NCBI GenBank assembly: GCA_007131625.1 | Contig: SLQC01000094.1 | Span: 1 to 5,109 of the forward strand | Source of the DNA: Balneolales bacterium | Lineage (GTDB): Bacteria > Bacteroidota > Rhodothermia > Balneolales > Natronogracilivirgulaceae | DNA length: 5,109 nucleotides | Reading direction: 5' to 3' | The notes under the pieces: generated by a model | The model's database searches: none | Told to the model about the DNA's origin: nothing | Seen by the model: only the letters and a program-made list of their open reading frames with translations | Made by a program: the position numbers and the translations under genes | In this document: one piece after another, positions 1 through 5,109 of the stretch | Numbering within the stretch: the stretch's first letter is position 1 | Layout: the number at the start of each line of letters is the position of its first letter

Positions 1-303
1 CTCATCAAGAAGTGCGGTACGGTCATCAGGTGCCAGATTCGCAAGCAGCTGGCGCGTCTCCTCGTTGGTCATCTCCAGCAGGAGGTCGTTTTGTCTTTCC
101 ACTTCAAAATGGGCGAAGGTCTCAGCACTCAACTCCCTTGGAAGGATGCGAAAAAAAACGACTCGATCCTGTTTTTCGAGCTGCTCCATGAGATCGGCAA
201 TTTCCGGCACTGGCCAGTCTTCAACCGATTCCCGCAGCTCTGCCCATTGCTGTTTCTCGATTAATTCAGTGATCTCGGGTTTTATCAGTTCTTTGTTGAT
301 CAT
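1..303 (-). CDS. mgtE: MgtE-type magnesium channel, N-terminal fragment (cut by the window edge)
   Basis: Partial gene: the ATG is at 303-301 and the frame stays open for 101 codons to base 1, so the rest lies outside the window. The visible part is all helical and hydrophilic and matches the cytosolic MgtE N domain, which packs as a superhelix and helps gate the channel in response to Mg2+. Short helical repeats are visible: one runs into 'RVVFFRILPRE' (about residues 54-64) and the fragment ends 'LLANLAPDDRTALLDE', the usual 'L..LaPDDrtaLLdE' pattern of this domain. The CBS domains and the five-helix pore domain would follow outside. The start has no Shine-Dalgarno; the preceding bases are GAGATGGCGGT. 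The gene lies behind the terminator at 377-416, so it is probably a separate transcription unit. The family call rests on the N domain alone; a stand-alone MgtE N-domain protein cannot be excluded. Confidence 0.8.
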   Translation of the reverse strand, partial: MINKELIKPEITELIEKQQWAELRESVEDWPVPEIADLMEQLEKQDRVVFFRILPRELSAETFAHFEVERQNDLLLEMTNEETRQLLANLAPDDRTALLDE

Positions 304-345
304 ACCGCCATCTCATTCTTGGAGTGAAAAAGTCGTAAGACAGCA

Positions 346-353
346 CAAAAATA
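346..353 (-). promoter_or_regulatory. Candidate Bacteroidota-type -7 element for mgtE
   Basis: On the minus strand this reads TATTTTTG, an exact match to the TAnnTTTG consensus of the Bacteroidota primary sigma factor. It sits between the upstream terminator and the mgtE ATG, giving a leader of roughly 35 bases. No clear TTTG -33 box lies at 19-21 bases; the region there is T-rich from the terminator tail. An 8-mer with two free positions is easily found by chance in AT-rich DNA, so only its position supports it. Confidence 0.4.
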
Positions 354-376
354 GGAAAAGAACCGGTATTATTAAT

Positions 377-416
377 AAAAAAACTATGATCCATTCACAG
401 AATGCGGATCACATAG
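377..416 (-). terminator. Rho-independent terminator after the SDR gene
   Basis: Read on the minus strand, the left arm CTATGTGATCCGCATTC is followed by the loop TGT and the right arm GAATGGATCATAG, then a run of seven T. Paired blocks are CATTC/GAATG, TGATC/GATCA and CTA/TAG, with two-base bulges (CG and TG) on the left arm. It begins 16 bases past the SDR stop codon and separates the SDR unit from mgtE. Confidence 0.75.
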
Positions 417-432
417 CCTGCAATAGTTTCAA

Positions 433-1179
433 TTACAAAAGACGATTCAGAATACCCCGGGGCATGAGGGAGAGCAGCCAGGCAACCAGGCGCCACCGCC
501 GGGAAACATAGCTGACCGGCTTCTTCTTGATAATGTCATGGGCGATCTGTCGTGCGGCTTTGTCAGCGCCTGCCACCCAGAACATTCGTTTGTTTTCTTC
601 GGTCATTGGTGTGAGGACATAGCCGGGCAGGACATCGGTCACTGCAATTTTTTCGCCTCTCCGTTTAACTCGAAGCCTCATGCTGTCCATATAATTGGAT
701 ACAAACGCTTTGGACGCGTTATAGGCTGACCCGTTAGGATGGGGCAGCAGGGATGCTATGGATGAGATACCGACAATATGGCCGTAACCCTGTTTCTGGA
801 ATATGCGGTAGGCTTCGTGCAGCATCCCGGCGAAACCGAGAACATTGATGCGAATTAGCTCTTCGGTCGCTTCCCGCTCCATACCGACCGAACTGCCGGA
901 TACCCCGGCATTCAGAACGATCAGATCCACCCCACCCATTTGATGGATCACTTTACGCAGGGTGTCAACGGATGTATGGATATCAGTGACATCCATGAAA
1001 GCGATGTGTGATGGCGAGACGAGCCGGGGCTGAACTTCATTCTGCATGATCTGCAGCCGCCGAGCGGTAAGCCCGAGGATATACCCTGCTTTCGATAGCT
1101 CCACAGCCAGGGCAGCACCGATACCGGAACTCGCTCCGATAATTACGGCTTTCCTGGTCGAATTTGAATGTGTCTTCAA
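433..1179 (-). CDS. Short-chain dehydrogenase/reductase (SDR), NAD(P)-dependent oxidoreductase
   Basis: Complete classical SDR of 248 residues, the usual length for the family. The Rossmann nucleotide-binding motif is GASSGIG (15-21). Arg40-Arg41 at the end of the second strand favours NADPH over NADH. The NAG motif is at 90-92. The catalytic tetrad is intact: Asn112, Ser140, Tyr153 and Lys157 (YNASK), followed by PGYVLTP (185-191). The C-terminal tail is basic and hydrophobic (WRLVAWLLSLMPRGILNRLL), which could let the protein lie on the membrane. The substrate cannot be read from sequence. The start is TTG: an in-frame TAA lies three codons upstream and no other start codon precedes the first beta strand. 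There is no Shine-Dalgarno. The gene begins 20 bases after the DUF6580 stop codon, so the two are probably co-transcribed, and a hairpin terminator follows. Confidence 0.93.
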   Translation of the reverse strand: MKTHSNSTRKAVIIGASSGIGAALAVELSKAGYILGLTARRLQIMQNEVQPRLVSPSHIAFMDVTDIHTSVDTLRKVIHQMGGVDLIVLNAGVSGSSVGMEREATEELIRINVLGFAGMLHEAYRIFQKQGYGHIVGISSIASLLPHPNGSAYNASKAFVSNYMDSMRLRVKRRGEKIAVTDVLPGYVLTPMTEENKRMFWVAGADKAARQIAHDIIKKKPVSYVSRRWRLVAWLLSLMPRGILNRLL

Positions 1180-1199
1180 TGCGTGGTGTTATTCAGGAT

Positions 1200-1730
1200 T
1201 CAGGCCTTGAGATGAGAATGATTTTCACGAATGGCCGGGATCCGATTTTCTGCCAGCAAAAAAATCCCGAATAAGACGGCACTGTACAGCAGTGTGCTGA
1301 TGATCATGTAATGCAGAAAGGGGATAGCCGCAATATATGCGGCAGCAAGGCCATCCCAGGTTTTGGGGTACATCGACCCGGACATCCAGACACCAAAGTT
1401 GGTGATCACAAAGAAGAGCATGGATCCGGTAATACCGGCACCGGCGATATATCCGGCTGAGAGACGGTTTTGCAGCGAGCGGCCGATAAATACCATCAGA
1501 ATAAACGACCCGTAGACGTAGAGTATGGTGTCATGAAAGCCAAGAAACAGATCGGAAAGCAGCAAGACGGCCAATGGCGCAATAATAGCCCATTTCCGGT
1601 CCCGAAAGAAGACGCCGGCAAAAAGGGCCAGTGCGGCCACCGGGGTGAAATTGGGTGGCTGTGGAAGAAACCGGAGGGCAACGACTGCAAGAATCAAGAT
1701 CAAAAGGACGATTAACCGATGATTGTTCAT
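1200..1730 (-). CDS. DUF6580-type multi-pass membrane protein, putative transporter component
   Basis: A hydrophobic protein of 176 residues that I recognise as DUF6580-like, a family annotated as putative transport proteins. Conserved-looking signatures are PPNFTPVAALALFAG (25-39), PLAVLLLSDLFLG (52-64), TNFGVW (110-115) and a C-terminal Y(x)4-IPF stretch (132-138). About five or six membrane segments are visible, near 6-22, 30-42, 48-64, 70-86, 93-116 and 129-160. The compact all-helical shape resembles substrate-binding (S) subunits of ECF transporters, but no ATPase or T subunit is nearby, and the substrate is unknown. The ATG at 1730 is preferred because the protein then opens directly into the first membrane helix; a longer TTG-start reading to 1841 adds 37 unconvincing residues. 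A TATAAT at 1746-1741 lies only 10 bases upstream of the ATG, which would give an almost leaderless mRNA. The SDR gene follows 20 bases downstream. Confidence 0.8.
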   Translation of the reverse strand: MNNHRLIVLLILILAVVALRFLPQPPNFTPVAALALFAGVFFRDRKWAIIAPLAVLLLSDLFLGFHDTILYVYGSFILMVFIGRSLQNRLSAGYIAGAGITGSMLFFVITNFGVWMSGSMYPKTWDGLAAAYIAAIPFLHYMIISTLLYSAVLFGIFLLAENRIPAIRENHSHLKA

Positions 1731-1973
1731 AAAATGACGGATTATAAATTCTGAGGTATATCTGATATGGGTAAAAACTGAGATAGCTTTTTTTGGTAAA
1801 GGAAGTCTAAAATAACCAATAATGCAGACAGAATAAAACAAAGAATCTGGAACGGTTCCGTCCAGGTGCGGAGATTTTGAATCGCGTTGCCCATTCGTGT
1901 TTCACAAAACAAGATCAGAAAAGTCCGTTTATTGTATGGATAATCTGCAAGGAGCAGGTTTTGATGGAGTAAA
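1731..1973. other. Intergenic region between the anchored protein and the DUF6580 gene
   Basis: 243 bases with no confident gene. The minus strand holds a 50-codon frame (ATG at 1894, stop at 1742) whose product would have one hydrophobic stretch, FQILCFILSALLVILDFLY. It has no ribosome binding site and I do not recognise it, so I do not call it a gene. A short hairpin (CTGC-N5-GCAG, 1945-1957) lacks the U-run needed for a terminator on the minus strand. I found no conserved riboswitch core such as those for cobalamin, TPP or FMN. The region probably carries the promoter of the DUF6580-SDR pair. Confidence 0.5.
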
Positions 1974-2675
1974 TCAGGGTGCCCCGAACGTGTTGGTGGC
2001 TTTAAAGGCAGCTTCGGCAGAGTCCCAGTAGATGATGATTTCATCGCTGATCTCCCGTCCGTCTTCATCAATCATCACTATTTCAATGAGTTGGACGGGT
2101 TTGTCATACAGATTATCATGCTCATAAGTTTCCAGGAGAAGGGCATAGCCGTTTTGTGCTGTGACCTGATCGATCAACCGGTCGCCGCTGCCATTGCGAA
2201 TAGTTTGAAGATCTATCATCAGGAGAGGGAGTAACGAACGGTTGTGTACCTCATAGACAGCCAAGTCACGAAAAACATGGGTGAATCCGACATCCGACAA
2301 AATGGAGCTGAGTGCCGGAAGGTTGTCGTCACGATGAATAAGCAGGTAGTTGGCATGCCCGTTGGCATTGATATCCTCATCGAGGACAAGCACTTCATAA
2401 AAATCCGGAAGGCGCTTGTTTATATCGGTGATTCCCAGTTGCTCTTCATTGTGCCACCGTGTGACGGACTCTATCACAGGTTCATCATTGTAGATGAACC
2501 CTGTTGCGGGTGGAATATCTTCGGAATGTGTGAGTGGTTCCGGCAGGGTCGGCGGTTCAGGTGATGCCGGACCGCCGTTGTACCAGATATAAGCCAGATA
2601 CCCCCCGGCTAAAACGAACAGCGGTATGAGTACCCGGACTATAATCGAAGCGCGTTTTTTCTTTTTTTTCTTCAT
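1974..2675 (-). CDS. Unrecognised membrane-anchored protein with an acidic internal repeat
   Basis: A 233-residue protein I cannot assign to a family. It opens with six lysines and an arginine (2-8), then one hydrophobic helix (about 11-32), then a proline- and glutamate-rich linker (36-56), so it should be anchored in the inner membrane with the C-terminal domain in the periplasm. There is no lipobox cysteine. The soluble part (about 60-230) is acidic. Two similar segments are visible: EVLVLDEDINANGHANYLLI (94-113) and EIVMIDEDGREISDEIIIYW (198-217), each a strand, an Asp-rich turn and another strand. The first turn, DINANGHAN, resembles calcium-binding DxNxDG loops. Catalytic residues are not evident. 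The ATG at 2675 is chosen over a GTG at 2741 because it sits directly before the lysine run and helix. It stands alone, with gaps of 243 and 557 bases on either side. Confidence 0.75.
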   Translation of the reverse strand: MKKKKKKRASIIVRVLIPLFVLAGGYLAYIWYNGGPASPEPPTLPEPLTHSEDIPPATGFIYNDEPVIESVTRWHNEEQLGITDINKRLPDFYEVLVLDEDINANGHANYLLIHRDDNLPALSSILSDVGFTHVFRDLAVYEVHNRSLLPLLMIDLQTIRNGSGDRLIDQVTAQNGYALLLETYEHDNLYDKPVQLIEIVMIDEDGREISDEIIIYWDSAEAAFKATNTFGAP

Positions 2676-2727
2676 TCGATTGACATTTTCATGATGCTGG
2701 TCTGATCGTTGAAACTTCCATGGCAAA

Positions 2728-2877
2728 TCATTTACCGGCACGCAAATGTTTGTAACTCATGGGTGATCTATCGTGCAATCTTGCATGATGAAACAGTTCT
2801 GTGTGTCGACCCGGCTCATCGATCAGTTCCTTGATATTATAGTGATGCCATTTATTAAATTGCTGAAGATAAACCAT
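2728..2877 (-). CDS. Possible small protein of 49 residues, unrecognised
   Basis: ATG-to-TGA frame of 49 codons, rich in His, Lys and Arg, with a C-terminal end MSYKHLRAGK. The frame stays open upstream of the ATG for another 35 or so codons to a TAA near 2985, but that part is AT-rich with no start codon and looks non-coding. There is no membrane segment, signal peptide or motif I know, and no Shine-Dalgarno. It ends 52 bases before the anchored-protein ATG, so it could be the first gene of that transcript, or the tail of a degraded gene. A chance frame is at least as likely. Confidence 0.22.
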   Translation of the reverse strand: MVYLQQFNKWHHYNIKELIDEPGRHTELFHHARLHDRSPMSYKHLRAGK

Positions 2878-2980
2878 CGATAAAATTGAATTTATATTTG
2901 TTAATAAGCTGCTTTTAGTGTTAATATCAAACCGGTATATGCTTAAAGAAATAAATGTATGTTTTATGATAGATATATTT

Positions 2981-3037
2981 ATATGTTAAAAACATCTTTA
3001 TATGTACTAAAAAAATCTGAATATGTTCAAAACATCT
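2981..3037. repeat. Two near-identical palindromic repeats 40 bases apart, possible operators
   Basis: ATATGTTAAAAACATCT (2981-2997) and ATATGTTCAAAACATCT (3021-3037) agree at 16 of 17 positions. Each contains the inverted repeat ATGTT-N3-AACAT (2983-2995 and 3023-3035). The start-to-start spacing of 40 bases is close to four helical turns, which would place both on the same DNA face. Between them, ATATGTACTAAAAAAATC from 3000 is a looser third copy, and ATGTTTTA at 2959-2966 resembles a half site on the other strand. This is the arrangement of cooperative binding sites for a dimeric repressor or activator, but the regulator is unknown and AT-rich DNA makes such repeats more likely by chance. 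Confidence 0.45.
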
Positions 3038-3114
3038 AACTCGAAATCAATGCTTATGAACTCATCAGAGGAAAACACATACGGGGGTTAATCGTAACAA
3101 GTTATTTATCGGAT

Positions 3115-3210
3115 ATGATTGCAGCTGCACTGTTTGCTGTCGGACTGGTATTCCATGTCATGTTCATTCAGAACAGAAAGCGGGGCGGGTACAGGATTGA
3201 AAAACTGTAA
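3115..3210 (+). CDS. Possible small single-pass membrane protein of 31 residues
   Basis: A plus-strand ATG-to-TAA frame, the only candidate gene on that strand in its own space. The product has one hydrophobic helix (about residues 2-18, IAAALFAVGLVFHVMFI) followed by a basic tail (QNRKRGGYRIEKL), obeying the positive-inside rule with the C-terminus in the cytoplasm. The same frame is open back to a TAA at 3037, giving 25 further codons with no start codon, so it could also be the surviving end of a larger decayed gene. The base composition is higher in GC than the AT-rich DNA before it. There is no Shine-Dalgarno, but none of the other genes here has one. It converges on the lactonase gene, 22 bases from its stop codon. 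Confidence 0.3.
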   Translation: MIAAALFAVGLVFHVMFIQNRKRGGYRIEKL

Positions 3211-3232
3211 CAGCCGGATGAGCAGTGGGATA

Positions 3233-4120
3233 TTATCCTGAAAACCGGGAAACTGGGAGACCTTTACAGGGTACTTTGGCTTTGAAAAGGGAACCTGACA
3301 AGGGTGCCTGTTTGATGTCCAGTGCCGACATGTTTTCCCGTGCGGTGGTTATGTAAAGCTCATCCAGTCCGGGTCCTCCAAATGTACAGGATGTCACATT
3401 TGGTACCGGCAGATGAATTTCGTGCAGGGTGTCCCCGCTTTCGGGATCGATCCGAATTACTTTTCCGGATCCGTACAAGGCAACCCACAAACCATCTTCT
3501 TCGTCAATCGTCATGCCGTCCGGACTCCCTTCAGCCTCTGCAATTTGTCTTACCGTTCTCCGGTTTGAAATCATTCCCGATTTATCGTCATAGTCGAAAG
3601 TGAAAATGGTTCCTGTAGGCGAATCGATAAAGAAAAACTGGTTATTGTCATGGTTCCAGGCCATTCCGTTGGGTACGGTCACTTCCCGAAGCTTCCGTTC
3701 TGCATGCAGATCGGGGAAAAGTATGTACAGGCTTCCTGCCCCTTTCACCTGCTTGTATGAAAGGGTGCCGGCCCAAAACCTTCCCGAGGGATCACATTTC
3801 CCGTCGTTAAACCGGTTGCCGGAAAGGCCGGGTTCCGGGTCCAGAATCCGCGTCAATTTCCGGGATTCGAGATCAAAAAAGGCAATTCCGGTTTTCAGTG
3901 CCAGCAGCAGCCCGCCCGGTTTCCTGAGCGCCACGGCACCAACATGCTCACCTGTATCATATTCCATGTTGGTTTTCCTGGACGGGTCGTAAACCAGCAG
4001 TTTCGCGGATAAAATATCCACCCAGTACAGTTTCTCTTCGTTTTCGTCCCATACCGGTCCTTCCCCCAGATGCGCATTGAATGTCAGTTCCGGTTCCGCT
4101 GATGTTGTGAGTGATGGCAT
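3233..4120 (-). CDS. SMP-30/gluconolactonase/LRE family sugar lactonase (regucalcin-like)
   Basis: Complete six-bladed beta-propeller of 295 residues, close to the 299 of human regucalcin. Enzymes of this family use a divalent metal to hydrolyse aldonolactones to aldonic acids. All three metal ligands are present: Glu20 (LGEGPVW), Asn151 (VPNGMAW) and Asp201 (SPDGMTID), matching Glu18, Asn154 and Asp204 of human regucalcin. The substrate-contacting Arg103 and Asn105 lie in the hallmark NRFNDGKCDPSGRFWAGT (102-119). Further family stretches are LWVALYGSGKVIRIDP (211-226) and TSCTFGGPGLDELYITTA (243-260). No signal peptide is visible, so it should be cytoplasmic. The ATG at 4120 begins just before the first blade. 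It starts 30 bases after the stop codon of the TIM-barrel gene and is probably co-transcribed. Which lactone it uses cannot be read from sequence. Confidence 0.93.
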   Translation of the reverse strand: MPSLTTSAEPELTFNAHLGEGPVWDENEEKLYWVDILSAKLLVYDPSRKTNMEYDTGEHVGAVALRKPGGLLLALKTGIAFFDLESRKLTRILDPEPGLSGNRFNDGKCDPSGRFWAGTLSYKQVKGAGSLYILFPDLHAERKLREVTVPNGMAWNHDNNQFFFIDSPTGTIFTFDYDDKSGMISNRRTVRQIAEAEGSPDGMTIDEEDGLWVALYGSGKVIRIDPESGDTLHEIHLPVPNVTSCTFGGPGLDELYITTARENMSALDIKQAPLSGSLFKAKVPCKGLPVSRFSG

Positions 4121-4150
4121 GTGATTAAAAGTTATGATGCAGGGCGGTGT

Positions 4151-5038
4151 TTATTCTTCCGGCCAGTACTCCTCTATTTTCTTCTTGAGAAAGCAGACAC
4201 TGCGTTCCAGCTGATCCATGCCGTCCACCCCATCCTCAATACTGATCCATCCGTCAAAACCGGCGCGCTTCAGTTCGGCAAAAATGAGATCATAGTCATT
4301 GAGCCCCCGGCCGATTTCACCGTGGGCAAGTCGTTTTGCATAACCGGTCGCACCGGATTCCTCACGCCACAGGTCTTCCAGTGTTCCTTCCTTTAGATAA
4401 CGATCGCTGGCATGCATCGTCACGACCCGGTCGGATACTCGCAGCAACAGCTCGATGGGGTCTTCCCCGGCAAGCCAGGTGTTGCTCGGGTCATAATTGA
4501 CTCCGAAACGGGGATGATCGATACGATCCACGAGCGCACAGAACAGGTCTGTTTTTTGTGCAAATTCCGGATAGGACCAAAAATCATCCTTGTAATGATT
4601 TTCAAGTATCAGGGTAATCTGGTGTTGTTCTGCACATTCAAGACACGCCACAATACAGCCGGCGGCATAGGACAGACCTTCTTCGACCGAAAGTCCGGGT
4701 CTTTTTTGACCCGATAACACCCTGCAGTAGGAAGCACCCAGCGCATGACTCATGACGATCCGGTGCTTCTGTTTTTCGATCTCCTTCTTGCGGAATTCGG
4801 CGTGAGGGTGAGTGAAATCAGGCGAGCAGCACAACATCGGGATGACAAGTCCCTTGTTCTCCACCATCTCCCGGACAGGCTTCCAGTTTTTTTCATCCTT
4901 CATCTCATGAAAACCCGCATACCACTCCAGACCTTGAATATCAAGGCCGGAAGCAAGGTCGATCCATTCCGAGGCCTTCATACGGCCGTCGCACAAATTG
5001 CTGATATACGCTTTGGGAAATGCTGCCAGTTTGGGCAT
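4151..5038 (-). CDS. Sugar isomerase/epimerase, AP endonuclease family 2-type TIM barrel
   Basis: A 295-residue TIM-barrel protein of the xylose isomerase-like family (PF01261 type), which includes D-tagatose 3-epimerase, inosose dehydratase and hydroxypyruvate isomerase. The four metal ligands expected for this family are visible; positions count from the ATG at 5038: Glu146 (LILENH), Asp183 (NYDPSN), His209 (TMHASD) and Glu268 (ISIEDG). His148 next to the first ligand and Arg213 are typical substrate-site neighbours. The opening MPKLAAFPKAY and GLEWYAGF are familiar from sugar phosphate isomerase/epimerase annotations. The exact reaction is unknown. A TTG at 5053 would add five residues (MSDIV); the ATG is preferred because homologues I know start with the PKLAAFPK strand. 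Neither start has a Shine-Dalgarno. The lactonase gene follows after 30 bases, suggesting a shared sugar or sugar-acid pathway. Confidence 0.87.
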   Translation of the reverse strand: MPKLAAFPKAYISNLCDGRMKASEWIDLASGLDIQGLEWYAGFHEMKDEKNWKPVREMVENKGLVIPMLCCSPDFTHPHAEFRKKEIEKQKHRIVMSHALGASYCRVLSGQKRPGLSVEEGLSYAAGCIVACLECAEQHQITLILENHYKDDFWSYPEFAQKTDLFCALVDRIDHPRFGVNYDPSNTWLAGEDPIELLLRVSDRVVTMHASDRYLKEGTLEDLWREESGATGYAKRLAHGEIGRGLNDYDLIFAELKRAGFDGWISIEDGVDGMDQLERSVCFLKKKIEEYWPEE

Positions 5039-5109
5039 GACTATGTCGGACAAGTTAAAGGAGATGAACTGTTTTATAAAAAATGTAAAAAAAACGATAT
5101 TTCAAAATA
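5039..5109 (-). promoter_or_regulatory. AT-rich leader of the TIM-barrel/lactonase unit
   Basis: The last 71 bases before the TIM-barrel ATG are AT-rich. On the minus strand they hold TATAAA (5078-5073) and, at the window edge, TATTTTG, which nearly fits the TAnnTTTG -7 consensus but is cut by the boundary. The TIM-barrel frame is open upstream to a TGA near the edge with no start codon other than the TTG at 5053. A promoter here is likely from context, but no element is secure. Confidence 0.3.

Larger units (their letters stand above)
2676..3232. other. 557-base gap: AT-rich regulatory-looking region with two weak small open frames
   Basis: No firm gene. It lies behind the lactonase gene and ahead of the anchored-protein gene, so it should hold a terminator for one and a promoter for the other, but I find no convincing hairpin with a U-run; the best candidate after the lactonase stop is CTGTTACAG then TTTTT, which is too short. 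The stretch from about 2830 to 3040 is strongly AT-rich and holds the repeated palindrome described separately. TATATTTG at 2893-2900 (plus strand) fits the Bacteroidota -7 consensus but has no -33 partner. A small open frame sits on each strand, at 2728-2877 (minus) and 3115-3210 (plus). The more GC-balanced ends and AT-rich middle could reflect decayed genes flanking a promoter. Confidence 0.5.

Noticed and set aside
65..511. A 148-codon plus-strand open frame spanning the mgtE start and the SDR end.
   Set aside because: It lies antisense to mgtE and the SDR gene and runs across the terminator and promoter between them. Its product is Ser/Arg-rich with no recognisable domain, as expected of a shadow frame.
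1742..1894. A 50-codon minus-strand frame with one hydrophobic stretch.
   Set aside because: No ribosome binding site, no recognised family, and it ends only 11 bases before the DUF6580 start, inside the likely promoter. The frame is open further upstream only as a shadow of the anchored-protein gene.
1731..1973. A possible riboswitch ahead of the putative transporter gene, such as cobalamin or TPP.
   Set aside because: None of the conserved core strings or paired arms of those riboswitches was found by eye on the minus strand.
2983..3091. Two tiny plus-strand frames (18 and 22 codons), both beginning M-L/F-K-T-S.
   Set aside because: Their similar starts are explained by the repeated palindrome. 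They are too short and AT-driven to call as leader peptides.
3120..3129. Perfect palindrome TGCAGCTGCA.
   Set aside because: A single ten-base palindrome inside a candidate coding frame, with no second copy or positional context, is not enough for an operator.
3190..3232. Short hairpin CTGTTACAG followed by TTTTT downstream of the lactonase stop (minus strand).
   Set aside because: The stem is only three or four pairs, too weak for a rho-independent terminator.
3322..3992. Two long plus-strand open frames (93 and 130 codons) opposite the lactonase.
   Set aside because: They are antisense to a gene with all its catalytic residues intact, and their products are Pro/Arg/Ser-rich without motifs.
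4121..4717. Two plus-strand open frames (91 and 101 codons) opposite the TIM-barrel gene.
   Set aside because: They are antisense to an intact enzyme gene and show no independent coding signal.

Overview
The window carries six protein genes, and all are read on the minus strand. From high to low coordinates they are: a sugar isomerase/epimerase-type TIM barrel; an SMP-30/regucalcin-type sugar lactonase; an unrecognised membrane-anchored protein; a small multi-pass membrane protein of the DUF6580 type; a classical short-chain dehydrogenase/reductase (SDR); and the first 101 codons of an MgtE-type magnesium channel, cut by the window edge.

The source is probably a Gram-negative bacterium of the Bacteroidota or a sister lineage such as Balneolota/Rhodothermota. 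This is an inference. No gene start has a convincing Shine-Dalgarno sequence. One gene can start only at TTG. The best promoter-like element, upstream of mgtE, fits the Bacteroidota -7 consensus TAnnTTTG. The gene families are also common there. The sequence has no rRNA or marker gene that would settle it.

Layout: (1) 4151-5038 and 3233-4120 form a two-gene unit with a 30-base gap, TIM barrel first and lactonase second. It looks like part of a sugar or sugar-acid catabolic pathway. (2) 2676-3232 is a 557-base gap without a firm gene. It is AT-rich, holds a near-perfect repeated palindrome, and has two weak small open frames, one per strand. (3) 1974-2675 is an orphan signal-anchored protein with an internal acidic repeat. 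(4) 1200-1730 and 433-1179 (DUF6580 protein, then SDR) are 20 bases apart and probably co-transcribed, ending at a rho-independent terminator at 377-416. (5) mgtE follows as its own unit with a candidate promoter at 346-353.

No phage, transposon, CRISPR array, RNA gene or defence system is visible. Most of the window is ordinary metabolism and housekeeping. The parts worth a second look are the 2676-3232 gap and the orphan anchored protein.
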